A stretch of DNA of 64,000 nt from Ananas comosus (Eukaryota > Streptophyta > Magnoliopsida > Poales > Bromeliaceae). The notes under the pieces are model-generated. The model worked only from the letters and a program-made list of their open reading frames with translations. It was not told where the DNA came from and searched no databases. The DNA is taken from positions 10,870,501-10,934,500 of the forward strand of contig NC_033625.1 in assembly GCF_001540865.1 (NCBI RefSeq). Direction: 5' to 3'. This document shows, piece by piece, positions 33,041-46,000 of the stretch (the stretch's first letter is position 1; every line of letters begins with the position of its first letter). The position numbers were made by a program, and so were the translations under genes.

Positions 33041-35160
33041 ATCTCTATCTGTGGATCTATCAGCATCAGTGTATCCCATCAATTTAAGTTCTCCTCTATG
33101 ATAGCATAGAGCAAGGTTCACAGTTTATCGCAGATATCTGAAAATCCTTTTAACTGCCTGCCAATGTGCCGCACCAGGATTACTCTGATATCAACTAACC
33201 ATGCCAACAGCGAAACATATGTCTGGCTGAGTACACATCATTGTATACATCAAGCTGCCGAGTGCACTCATATATGGGACCTTTTCCATCTGCTTTCTCT
33301 CTTCTTCTATTTTAAGGCATTGTTCAAGGTTAAGATAATGATCCTTTTCCATTAGAGTGTCAATAGGTTTCGAATTATACATTTAGAATCGCTCTAAAAT
33401 TCTTTTGATGTAAGTCTCTTGAGACAAACGTGAGAATTTTCGAGATCGATCCCTATGGATCTTGACTCCCAATACATAATCCACTTGTCCCATGTCTTTC
33501 ATCTCAAAAGTAGAGAACAACCATCTCAGTGTGGTGATAATTAACTTCATCTTATTTTCGGCTAACAAGATATCGTCTACAACTTGTGAAAGTATAAGAA
33601 AACTTTTTTCTTCCCTTTTAATGTATATGCAATGGTCTTCTTCGATCATCACAAAGCCTATTGAAATAATTGCTCTGTGCAAACGTTGATACCATTGCCT
33701 AGACGATTGTTTCGGGCCGTAAATGGAACGTTTTAAACAGCACGTACACTTTGCGCTCTTGTCCTTCAGCTATAAAACCAGAAAGCTGATTCATATAAAT
33801 TTTCTCGTCTAGTTCTCCATTCAGAAAAGTAGCCTTCACATCCATTTGGAACAATTCCAAATCTAAATGTGTGACGATAGCCAGAGTCAGGCGAATTGAG
33901 ACAAACCTCACCACTAGGGAGAATGTCTCTTCATAGTGTACTCCCTCTTTTTAGGTGTATCCTTTTGCAACTAGTCAAGTTTATATTTGTGAATCGATCT
34001 ATCCGCCTTCTGTTTAATTTTAAAAATCTATTTATTTCCAATAACTTTACGTCCAGGCGGAAGATGAACTAACTCTCACATATTGTTCTTAGCTATAGGA
34101 CTCATCTCATCCTCCATAGCAACTAGCCATTGATCACAAACTGGCGAACTCATAACTTCTACATAAGAAGCTGGCTCATCAACATCCGTAGAAGCACACA
34201 TGAACGATTCCTCTTCAATCTCAAATCAACAACATGGAACACCTCCACGTTTACTTCTTCGTAATGATGGACTTTGTGAGCCATGGTCAATCGGCACACT
34301 CCCACTGACTATAGGATCACTCCCACTGTTTTGGGCTATAACTTCATATGGCCTCAATGCCTCATTCTCGCCCAATAATGGGGCATTTCTATTAGGTTCT
34401 TTCACCTTGTATAGTACAAGATTCTTTTTAATCTCACCAATCTCTGAAAAATCATGCTAAAAAAAATCCACATCACGGAGCTCTGTCTCAGTCATTCCTC
34501 CATCCATATGCTTGCCATACATCACATATCGTTTCGAGCAATCAGAATATCTAATAAAAATTTATTTATTTTTCTTAAGGCCTAACTTTCCATATTTATG
34601 AGAAGTATTATGCACATATCCTGCCGATCCCCATGGGCGTAAGCCTTCCAAATTTGGTTTTATACCATGCCATAGCTCATAGGGAGTTGAAGGAACTGAC
34701 TTAGAGGGCACTCGGTTAAGTATATAGGCAGCAGTCAACAGCGCATCATCCCAAAAACTAATTGGGAGGTTGGCTTGTGCCATCATTGACCTAACCATTT
34801 CCAAAAGTGTCCTATTCCTCCTCTCTGCAACACCATTTTATTACGGAGTGTCGAGAATAGTTAACTGTCTGTGTATCTCCTTTTCCTTACATAGTTCCTT
34901 GAACTGGTCTGATAAATACTCTCGTCCTCTATCAGTACGTAGAACTTTTAGAGTTTTTTATGTTTGGTTCTCAACCTCCACTAAGAAGCTTTTAAAATAA
35001 TTCAAAACTTTTGAACGGTGAGACAACAGATATACAGAACTATAAAGGGAGTAGTCATCAATGAAAGTGAAGAAATAGGACGTGCCATGACGTGCTCGCA
35101 TATTCATAGGTCCGCATATGTCTGAATGAATTAGCTCCAATAGATGAGTTGCTCTACGTG
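33041..35160 (-). pseudogene. Ty1/copia pol remnant: integrase, reverse transcriptase, RNase H start
   Basis: Reading leftwards on the minus strand. Integrase: RRATHLLELIHSDICGPM and YFFTFIDDYS (35160-34958), then NLPISFWDDALLTAAYILNR and PYELWHGIKP (34804-34562). Reverse transcriptase: LFQMDVKATFLNGELDEKIY (about 33850), the catalytic block as VVDDILLA (about 33590), and VDYVLGVKIHRDRS. Then SALGSLMYTMMCTQPDICFA and the start of RNase H up to 33041. Frameshifts and stops separate the pieces, for example between 34562 and 33914. Gag, protease and the 5' LTR are missing; the right edge is cut by another LTR at 35161. Confidence 0.85.
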
Positions 35161-36500
35161 TGTAACGTACCAAATCTCCGAGTTATGATGCTAACTTTGA
35201 TGGAATTGATCAAAGTGAGGCACGAGTACAATTTTCGACATCCCCGAGTCACTTCGGAGGCGTGGGGATGGTTAGTCGTGAGTTTCGGAGGTGTTTAGGT
35301 GTTTTCGGCGCAAACTGGGCGCGGAAACAGACTCCAGAGCATTACTCCTGTCAAAGTGCAGGTTTGGCATTGAGTACTGGCACCAGAGCAATGCGGTACC
35401 AGTACCCAAATAGTGTGTGTTGGCACAGTTCTCGAGATCCGGACTGTGCTAGGCTGTGTACCGGTACTAGTGTTGTGTACCGATACTGTGTGAAGATCAG
35501 GAATTTCGTAGCCCTCGAGTTTGGGGGGCTAGTACCGGAATGGAGACTGTGTACCGGCACTAGAAGCGCCGGGTAGTACTAGAACCCGAGTACCGGTACC
35601 CAGATTGAAAAGGGCTATTTTGTAATAGTGCAAAAATAGGAAATGTGAGGGGTTTAAACGCAATTGTGGGGCTCCTATAAATACCCTAATCCTTACACCT
35701 GTTACTCCTATGCAGAAAACACTTCGTTTTCTCCTTCACTTCTCATCCTCTCGTCCTTCTCTCTCTAGAGACCCTTCTCCACGGTGGAGTTAAAGGAGAT
35801 TTGAAGCTAGAACTTAAGGATTGTGGAGAAGAAGCTCAAGAACAAGGGAAATTTTATGGTGCAAGAATCTAAGGTAGGTTTCTTGCAATTTCTTTGTTAG
35901 GGTTTAGTTATAAAGCCTAAAAGGCTTGGTTTTGAGTTTCTTGGGTTTCTAGAGCTTGTTCTATGCTAGTAAATCCTAAAAAAATTATGTTTTGGGGTAT
36001 CATGTATGAACCCTAGAGTAAGATGAGGTTTTGTGAAATGAGAGATCTAACATAGGTTTGATCTCTTGCAGCCCTAATTGAAGTGTAATCCAACGCGTTG
36101 AGAAACTCGGATCAAAGCTCCGACGAGTCTACGTCGAGCTATTGGGGAAAATCCTCATTTCGGCTTCATTTGTCGTGGGTCGAGAGTAGTGGACGTCCAT
36201 AAATCGCGGGAAGTGGTTTATCGCACTCCGGCATCACTACAAGGTGGGTGGTGTTATCCGAAATCTTCGAATAACCTATTATGTCTATGTCCCTTGTTGA
36301 GCATGTATGTACATGTATAGTGAACTCATACATTATAGGGTAAATGTGATATGTGGATAAGCGGACAACTTTGTATGCTTTCAATGTAGAAAATACATGA
36401 AATGATAGAGGACCATGACATAGATCCCTAAAAATGTATGAACAAGGTATTGAACCATGACAATAGAAAACAAGGTAACATGATGACTAGTGAAAATAAA
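35161..36500 (+). mobile_element. Truncated Ty3/gypsy-type LTR, plus orientation
   Basis: It starts TGTAACGTACC, directly abutting copia integrase sequence. At 35370-35600 it has a cluster of TACCGGTAC-type palindromes (exact ACCGGT at 35460 and 35592 plus variants). A TATA box (CTATAAATACC, about 35677-35687) and a leader with CT-rich sequence follow. The family's GTGACA end is not found; the sequence fades into low-complexity AT DNA after about 36500. Confidence 0.6.
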
Positions 36501-37064
36501 TAGCACCAAAAGAATAAATGCATTTAAATTTTAAATTTGAAACTAAATATCTACATTTAAATTTTAAATTTTGAATTTTGAAATTTAAAAGTTAAAATTT
36601 GAAATTTGAAATTTAAAAATTCAAATATAAAATTTCAAATTTCAAATTACAATTTGAACTTAAATTTATAATTTGAACCTAAAATCAAAATAAAAATTTA
36701 CAATTTGCGGCAAAAAACAAAATCAGATTTTAAGTAGGTTTTAGCTGCTTCTAATTTTGAGTCTCAAAAATTAAAAAACTTATTCTAAAAATCAGAATCA
36801 GCTTTTTAAAAACGAAATTGCCATACGCTTGTTGAGTTAAAAATTACTTTTGCGCTCAAAATTACTTTTCAAAAGTTAAGGCGAAACACCCACATAGTTT
36901 CTTATCTTCTGCAGTGGTTGTATTGGGTACTAACGAGGAAAGAGAATATAAATCTCAAGCGGTCCTTTGCTATTGGGCCAAAACCTTTTTACATTGAACA
37001 TGTGAATGAAGTCATGAGATAAAAAGGATGTTTTGGTCGCCCGAAGAGTCTGGATCTTTCTGAG
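36500..37064. other. Low-complexity AT DNA and 3' flank of gene 2
   Basis: 36500-36770 consists of AAATTTGAAATTT-type repeats. 36880-37064 lies just beyond the stop codon of gene 2 and should contain its 3' UTR; no polyadenylation signal was assigned. Confidence 0.4.
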
Positions 37065-40000
37065 TCATTTTGAAGTGTCAGTATCCAAGTTATTACCATC
37101 TTTTTCCCCAGCCTGCCAACACTGATTCACAGTAAACCTCAGACTATCACCTTCTTCCATTTCCCATTGCTTCTTCAGCTCGTTAATGGTTTTTGAAGCA
37201 GCTGCAGCAACAGCAGGGTTGCTATCTTGAGCTAATCGCTGAAAAGAACAGCAACAAAAACATCAATTGGATCTTGCGCGGTCAAAAATGGCATTTTAAT
37301 AGCTTGTGAGAAAAGCTGACACCTGCACCAAATTATAATGTATTAGAAGAGATAAAGCCCTGTCAAATATTGAATTCCAGAAGGGAATGTCAGTAGCATT
37401 AAGTGCCCGTCTCACCCTCCTGGTTGATGATGGGACCTACTCTCTGTTTCTTTTCTTTTTTTTTTTTATAATACATACATATGAAACTTGTGTTATTCTT
37501 TCAGAGGAGTCTTTATTATCTGGTAAGTTGTGCTCTTTGATTGTGAAGGCTTGGATGACGGTAATGATGATTATTAACATTTCAGGATAGAAATGAAGCT
37601 CTTTCTCTTACCTGCAAGGCACCCATACCAGCATTCCCAAGAATCCATATCGACGGAGCCACTGCTAGCGCATTTGCTAAAGCTTTCCTGAAAAATGGCA
37701 AAAAAAAAGAAAAAAGAAAAAAGAAAAGTTAAAACCCGTGCATGTTCTTGCCAAGAAGAGCTCAAAGAACTAACGTCCCCGAAACAGGTAACATTTTCCG
37801 AAACATTTTCCCTCAGCAAATATCAGAACTACTATGGAAAAAAAAAATTTCAGATGTTCCAAGTTAATAACACCACTGTCACCATCTAGATTGTCATTTG
37901 GATTGTTGACCCCAAAGAGCAGCAAAAAAAAGAAGGAAATGATGAACCATACAAGTGTTAGTTAGCCACCTTTGGACACATGCTTTTCATCCGTAAGAAA
38001 TGTGGTTGAAACATGCAGAAGTATGTAATAAAATACTTCTAAATAAAAGAACAAAAGAGCGATAGATTGAGAAGTAAAGAGTTTGCGAAAAAGGCTTGCC
38101 GTGCCTGGAAGAAAATTCCTTCTATTCTCAGCAAGAACTCACAGCACTTCTCACGCTATCCCCTTCTTTCATTTATGATGACAAGGTCCGATCAGATAAG
38201 GCTCTATTTCAAATAAGAATAGAGGTAAATTTTGCTGATCCTATTTTATTCAATTCTTTTTATTATCATAACCTGTAAAAGAGATGAACTTATCTTTTTA
38301 ATCAGGGTGGTATATCTATCTCAACCACCTCCTAACCAAGGTTTTAAGTGCCTGTTGGCACATGCCATATCCACCGTGCCGTACCGTGCCGATAAGATAC
38401 CGGCATGATACAGACCCCGTGCCGATGGCATACCTCAAAACCCTCTATTCTTTAAATTAGTAAGTAATTTTCCCAATAAAGTTCAAAAGATGTGATAAAA
38501 AGACATAATAAATAGTTAGAATATTTTGTTGTTAAAGAAAATAAATATTTCATGCTATTATGTGTCGGCACATAAGAATTTTTTTGACCGGCACGCATCG
38601 GCACGGCTCGGCACACACCGTGCCGTACCGTGCCAGAAAGTTTCCGGCACGACCCCGTGCCACGGCAGTACGGCACTTAAATCCTTGCTCCTAACCCTCT
38701 AGTAAATAGGATTTTGATTGTATTCAAATCTTTTCTACCCTACTAATGTGGATAAAAAATCTACTGACAATTATAAAAGATATAAGAATCCAGAAAAAGC
38801 TTCAAATTAGTTTGGCTAAACTTATTCTTAGCTCAACTCTTAAACTAATAGCAACCTATAGACACAAATAAACCCAATTTTTAAAAAACAAGTTAATGAC
38901 TCAATTTGACTCGGGGCACAGCTCATTTTGACTCAAACAGAGATCATCCAAGATCTGTCAGCATAAAGAATCACCTGTCTAGCCACCAGCTAATTAGCTA
39001 TGATCAACAAGAATGGAATAGATAAATCAGAACTGCAACTAGTTTGTGTCCAGAAGCATCCCACCATTTGTATATGTGGATCTTTGATACTATATGTTTC
39101 ATAAGCATGGTAACCTACTGATGTTATTTAGTCTTGTCAGCGTGCACTGCTGCTTTTTGTTTGTTGTTCAGAAGGCACTGTGAAGTGTGAAGAGAAAGGA
39201 ACTATCTGTTGTATCCTACTACAGAATGCATCAACTTATTTAAGCATACAATTTAAAGTTAACTTTTCTAACTAACATTGTTCATGATTGCAATAAGCTC
39301 AAGGAAGCGAATTAGGTGGTGCTGAACTGACAACTGAACTTGTAAATCTCAGAACATCGAACATACAACAAAAGGACAATTCTAGTGATTATGTAGAATA
39401 CCTGGTGTTAACATCAGGAGAGTTCGAACATTCAACCAATAATGAGGCACTAGTTTTACCGTCCATTGCATCAAGGTCGATAAGAGTTGCCACTAGCAAT
39501 TCGAGCTGTCCATAGGAAAAATAAAATAAAATATTGAGCAAAAATGGCCAACAATAAGAAATAAAAAAGAGCATACTGCCTATTGATCCCTCCAATCTCT
39601 GAATATTGCATATAGTTTCTGAAAGCTAGTTACGTGCAAATCATTCTTAGTTGTGCATTAGTTCTTTGGGTTAAGTTAATTTTCTGGTGATGTTCACTTT
39701 CGAATAATAAACATACAGAATAACCACGGTACTGTTGAGACAATCTAAAATTGCATTCATATCTGAAAGAGCAGGCGCTTAGGAATTTCGAATTGTAAAG
39801 TGAATGTGTTTGCTTATATCCTGAGTCGATAAAGAATCTACTTAATTACATTCTACTCATGGGCCACAATTGATTAGGCCAATTGTACCCACTATCATCC
39901 ATTCATCCTATCTATGCTCAGGAAAGCATATGCACAAGAAATTGTATTTCATTCATATCTTAATTAACTAGTAGGGTGCATCAAGGTCAAAAAGCAAAAG

Positions 40001-43000
40001 GATGTGGCTCGCCATTTGAGACAGAAATCTTCATTAACATATCTTACTTCAAAAAAAAAGTCATAAACCTGATGAATGGATGAATCAAACATATTGATCC
40101 TCCTGTAGCTACGGATGTACCGATCAATATCATCATGCAGGATATCACTGAATCAAATCCTACACTCGAGGGCGATAAGAGTGCGGAAGAGCAATATGAT
40201 AAGACCGTCGGAGCATGATAAGCTGTTAAAAAAAAAATAAGCCGACGATGAAGTAACGACCTACGAGATATAAAATTGTCAACTGTGGGCCGACAGTAAA
40301 AAACCAAATTTAATGTGGCCATCGAATTGGAATGTCAAATTGGAACTGAATGATCATCAGCCACCAAAGTAAAAGCCCAATTTGAACTAGCAACAGGTGT
40401 ACAAAGAAATCATGCATGAATCTGGTTTTCGGGCGAGCGGGAAAAAAAAAAAAAAGTTTATCGGCAAAAGGTGTCCAAAATAATAACCGTAAATCCAGTT
40501 GCGGGCGGTTCAAGTTCAAGTAAAGACCCAACTCTAGAAGAAACAATCCGTTTGTGTGCCCAAAGAAATTACCTGTAAATCTGGTTGTGGGTCATCAAAG
40601 ACTTGAGATAATAACTAATAACAGGCATTCAAAAAATTCACCAATAAATCCAAATAGGGGCTATTGAAAGAGAATCAGTAATAGGTGCCCGAATAAAATA
40701 ACTCATAAATCTGCTGTATTGCTTGTGAGTAGCTCATCGAGCCTTGTGGGCTGCTTCATCAATCGGCTAAGATCAATAACTGAGACAGTTGGGATCTGAA
40801 GAACAGGAAGAAGAAAGGTCACCATCCCCATTGCCTCTAGTCATGATCGAAGCACATCAATGGTGGTAAAAGAAGAAGGCTTAAACAATTAAAGTAAAAC
40901 AAGGGCAGGAAGTGCAGGTACGGCAAAGCTCAATCAAAAAGCAAAATACCCATGGATAAAGAGATTGGGTCTGAAGAATGGAGGGCCAAGAGCTTGCCTA
41001 TCCTCTTCCTCCGACGATGTTGACCTAAGAGCCAATGAGCATGAACGAGGTTGGAGCTTCAGTTGTGGGTGCTCTACAGCAAAGCAGTTTGGATCTAAAA
41101 TTTGGCGTAACACAAGACAATGGTAGTGCTGCATGCACATATAGCAGTAGGCTAAAGAGTCCTTGCCTGTGGTAGCAGTACATGCTATGGAATCAAGCGT
41201 CGCACACACTAACGGGAAGGTGGTGAGGTTCAGATCTAGAACTGAGCAATGAGTATAGAGTGATGTGTGGCATGCATGGAAACGACATGCACGGAGGTGG
41301 TAGAAAGACAAAGCAGATGTGAAGGACATGGGAGAAGGTGGAGGTGGTAGGGCTATGCGCATGTCGGTAGCCATGGCAATACAACCAAAGAAGCAGAGCT
41401 TTGCAGCAAACAGAAGGCAACAATGCATTGAGCGGACGTACATAGAAAGGTTGTGTGATAGTGAGCGCAAAGTAAATGGTGGAGTGAAAGCGGAGATGTG
41501 GTGAATGTAGAGGCCGAAGAAGGTGATGCATGTGGCACATGCAAAAGTCAGTGGTGTGAAACAACAGTTTCTCTTTTTCCCCCATCTTATTCTATTTTAT
41601 TTCCTTTCTTTGTTTCGTTCTCTCTTTTTCTTACTTCCTGTTTCAGCTTTTCTTTATCTTATCACACGCACGTGCGCTCGCATAGAGAGAGAAAGACGGG
41701 GAGAGAGAGAGAGAGAGAGAGAGTAATTGCCCAGGGTCAATTTTCTTTTCTTACTTCGTAGAAATTATCCTGCATTTAGGTTTACACCTCCAATATACAA
41801 CATTAGTTTAGGTAATTTAAGAAAAGGTTCAACTATATCCTTAGGCTATGTTTGGTTGGGGGGTTAAGGGTGGAATAAACTCTTTATTCCACCCTTATCC
41901 CCCAAACACAAAAAAAGTTTGGTGGGAACACTAATTCCCACCTGAACGGGCTATTCTAGAATAGCCCGTTAAGGGGTAGGAACTAGTGTTCCCACCCTAA
42001 GGTGGTGTTAGTTATATGCCCAAAAGCTAATCTGGTGACACTAGCTTAAGGGTATTTATGTATTAATTATTTATAATTCATAATATAAAGGCAGATATTC
42101 TATTCATATCTATTGTATAGCAATACAATATTGACGTGAATCGTCCATAGGGTTTTTGTTTGAAAAGACATATTCCTAAGAGTTAGGAATTTGAGATACA
42201 TATTTTTCTATACGAGACTCTTTAAATGCTCCTAGCCAAAGAAATATTATAGGGACGATGATATTCCGGATAGGCCGGTGTATGCTATATTTCTAATGAG
42301 GTGACGAATCTCAAGTCACTAGTGTAGGGATGCTAGAACAAGCATGCAAGTGCTTGTTAGAGAACAAGTACACTCAGCGTGACTATTTAGTTGAACAGTC
42401 ACATGGTTCTATACTCGCCAGTGACAAGTTCATTGCTACAGTTGTGTGAAGTACTCCTCGAACCTGAGGCATCATAGTTGCTTCACGTATAGGTTGCTAC
42501 CGTTTGACAGTACTAATACTTACTCTAGACACGAGTCTATGATCGGTATTGATTGGCTGTAGTGATTTATGCGGGGAGGCATCTGAATGCGCAATAAGGA
42601 ATCCAACATTCTCAATGACGAGGGAGAATGTCCTATGCAGTCTATCGAACTTGACTCGAAAAACCCCTAGCTAGGGTACATGGTATATGGAAAGAGTTTC
42701 CAACTGTGTTGCCATATTGAGTTGATTGCAGATAGTCTAGTCATATGATCGAATGATAAGGTTTGGCGAGTAACCATGACCTTAGTTCGATTGGGACGTT
42801 GTATGTTGGAAGGAATTAATCACATGGTAATTGTAAGCGGAAAGGTTCATTCTTCATCACCATTCTGGATTGCCGTGATATACTGCTAGGTGTCACTCAC
42901 GGACGGTGAAAGAATATGAATGATTCGAATTGAATTGTTCTTATTTATCGATTAGAAAAGTTCTAATTAAATATCAAAGAGTTTGATATTGAGCTCCACT

Positions 43001-46000
43001 GCCGAATGGTAATGAACCTATACGGTTACACACATTAGGAATTGTGTGCACCTGAATTGTTTGGATGAGAGTTGTTCACTAAAGAGTTTAGTGTAAGCGA
43101 TAAAAATAAAAAGAAGCTGCTTAATTAAATTTGATTTAATTATTCAATTCGGTTATGACTGATAGTCCTAATTAGATTAGGATCTCAGAATCAGTTTGAG
43201 AATTATGCGCAAGATTTAAATTTATCTCTAATTAGATTAGTGGATAATATTTAATCATAAAAGATATTTAAATGAGATTTAAATATTTATTAAGTAATCT
43301 TATTGGATAAGAATAAAATTAGATAAGATCTAATAGATATGGAGAGATTAATTTTTATCTCTAATTGGATTAGAGAATAATTAAATATTCATAATATCTT
43401 ATGAGATAAGATTTTTGCTAGATTTGATCTAATTGGATAAGTATGAATATTTAATTTTATTGAAGAGAGAGAAAATCTTATTAGATAAGATTTTATGAAA
43501 TTCTATATATATACATATATAGATTTATATGTATACAAGTATGAATGTGCATAAAAAAAATTAAAAAAAAAAGGAAAAAGAGGAACCGTACAGCACATAG
43601 TGCCATACAGATTGGAGGTTTGATAATTAAGGTGCCTTGTACCTTAATTAATTAGATGCATATTGTCTTTTGATCTATATGCTTATAGAGATCAATCTCT
43701 CTTCGATTTCTCTCCCGCACGCGTGTTTTGCTCTGATCAACTTTTGTACTCTTTATCGACTAGTGGATCATGAAGGGATTGCTAGCACTGTCCAGATGGT
43801 CCGTGACTCATCCGGTTCGTGAGACGAAGATCGATCGGGTCACCGATTCCGTGTGGATACGCGTAGAGGCCGGGCATGTGCGCTGCTAATCAGAACCTCT
43901 GTTCGTCATATTCAATTTCAACCGTACAGTAGATCAAGAGACCTTAACTGGTCCACGGTAAGATCTCTAAACATAAAGAGTTTTCGTTTAAATTAAATTT
44001 TTGCATAGTAACATGAAAATGATCCGCCGGCAATAGTTTGATTTATTGGTTTTTGATTTTCATATGTGATATGTATTTGGGTTCCGAAAAAAATTTAAAA
44101 GTGCAAAATTATTTTCCGCTGCATTTTTTTTTGTGTCGGTTAATTTCTAATAGATGGATAACCCATCTTGTTCCACCCGTGAAGAGAGAAAGAGAGAAAA
44201 AAAATTTATTTATTATAAAATTTAAATTTCGTAAGTTCAAAAATTAAAATTTATAATTTTTAAAATTACAAAATAAAATTTTAAATTTTAAATTGTTTAA
44301 TTTTAAATTTTAAAATTTGATATTTTAAATTATTTTATATTTAGAATTTGATATTTTGTATTTTTAAATTAAAATTTCATCTTAAATTTAAACTTTAAAA
44401 TTTAAAATTTTAATTTTTTAAATTGTAAATTTGAGATTTTAAAATTTTAAATTTTAAAAGTTTATATTTTAAATTCTAAAATATAGATATAAAATATAAA
44501 AATTCAAATCCTAATATAATGAAAGGGATAATATTATTATTTTTTATTTATAACTACCCACTTTAATTCTTATTCCATCTTACCTAACCAAACGCTATTT
44601 TTTTTATTCCAAGGAATAACCCAATTTTCGTCCAAACGCAAAATTGATCTAATCCCCACTTATACCTCAATTTATACCTATCCCTAAAATAGCCACTTTT
44701 TGCTTATCCCCGAACCAAACGATACCTTAGGAAATATAGGCTTACACCTCCCATGTGCCACATTAGTTAGGTAACTTAAGAAAAGGTTCGACTATATACC
44801 TAGGAACAAATGATAGATTTGAGAGGAAATTTGAAATAAGGCTCAACTCCAACTCTATCCATTGGAACAAATGATGGATTTCGTAGGCAATGTGAGATAA
44901 AACCGACTCTAACCATTGGAACAAATAACGAATTTGGTAGGTGATTTGAGGAAAGCATTAACTCTTAACCATTGAAATAAATGAAAGATTTGGCAAGTAA
45001 TTTGAGATAAGCACAACTCTTCATGAGGATATGCAGTGACTCCTAGAATTTTTGGGTAGACCTTTTAAAAGTGGAATTGAAGAGAAGCTAGTAATTTCCT
45101 TAACATAAGTCTTCTAAAAATACATCTGGATGAGGATAAAATTTCACAAGATAAATTCCCGGCTCTACACAAAAGCGCCTTCATCATCTAAAAAGATAAA
45201 AAGCACCAGTTTGACTCAAACAGCATAAAATTGAAAGGGGTGAGAATAGACATTGGACAGAACACAAAAGTTATCAAATATTAAAAATGAAAGAGAAAGA
45301 GAAAAGAATATATCTTCTCCAATCTAGATATTTGAAGTTTCTAAATGCTTCACAGATAATCATTTGGGTGAGGATTAAAGTCACACTAGATGGTATATAA
45401 CTTATTTTAATATAAGGGAAGAGACAGGAGGGATAACGGGAGAGCAGAATATTTGGAATGGGGCAATGGGATTTAAAAAGAAAAGAAAAACCTTTTGCAC
45501 AATATTAAAAACGTTAAAATTTGTCAAATGAACCATAAAAATTACCTCCTCGGGATCGGTATAGTCAATACCATCAGCCTCAGACAAGGCAGCAGCCATA
45601 CTCCAATAGGCGTCCTACGTAAGAATCAAGGTGGATTACTAGGGGCATAGCTTCTAATAAGTCAAAACAAACAAAATATAGATTAAGTGAGAAAAAGACC
45701 TCTATGGCAGTGATTCGATCAGTTAAAACTTCTCGAGCAAACAGATCAAGAGCCTTCCCATTTTTCTCAAGGGTGATGAATCCCAACGAGCGGTTAATGG
45801 AAAGGGAACCGTCCTTTGGTGGTCTACAAATCGATGTCATATATTAAAACAACAGACAACATTGACAACCTTACGAGAAAAAGTTATTGACAGCCGTCAG
45901 GATTTTAAATGGAAGCTTACTGCTGATACAATTTGCTTGCCATCATATCATGGATATTTTTAACAAACTGCAAGACAGCCAAGAAAAAGATGAGCACGCA

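Noticed and set aside
38452..38676. Short protein frame in the MITE at 38337, repeated at 47237-47473
   Set aside because: The frame exists in both copies only because the MITE sequence is shared; there is no start context or conserved function.
40934..41470. 178-residue minus-strand open frame in intron 9 of gene 2
   Set aside because: Longest uninterrupted frame in the intron, but rich in His, Cys and Leu in a pattern typical of random sequence. It has no domain and competing frames overlap on both strands.
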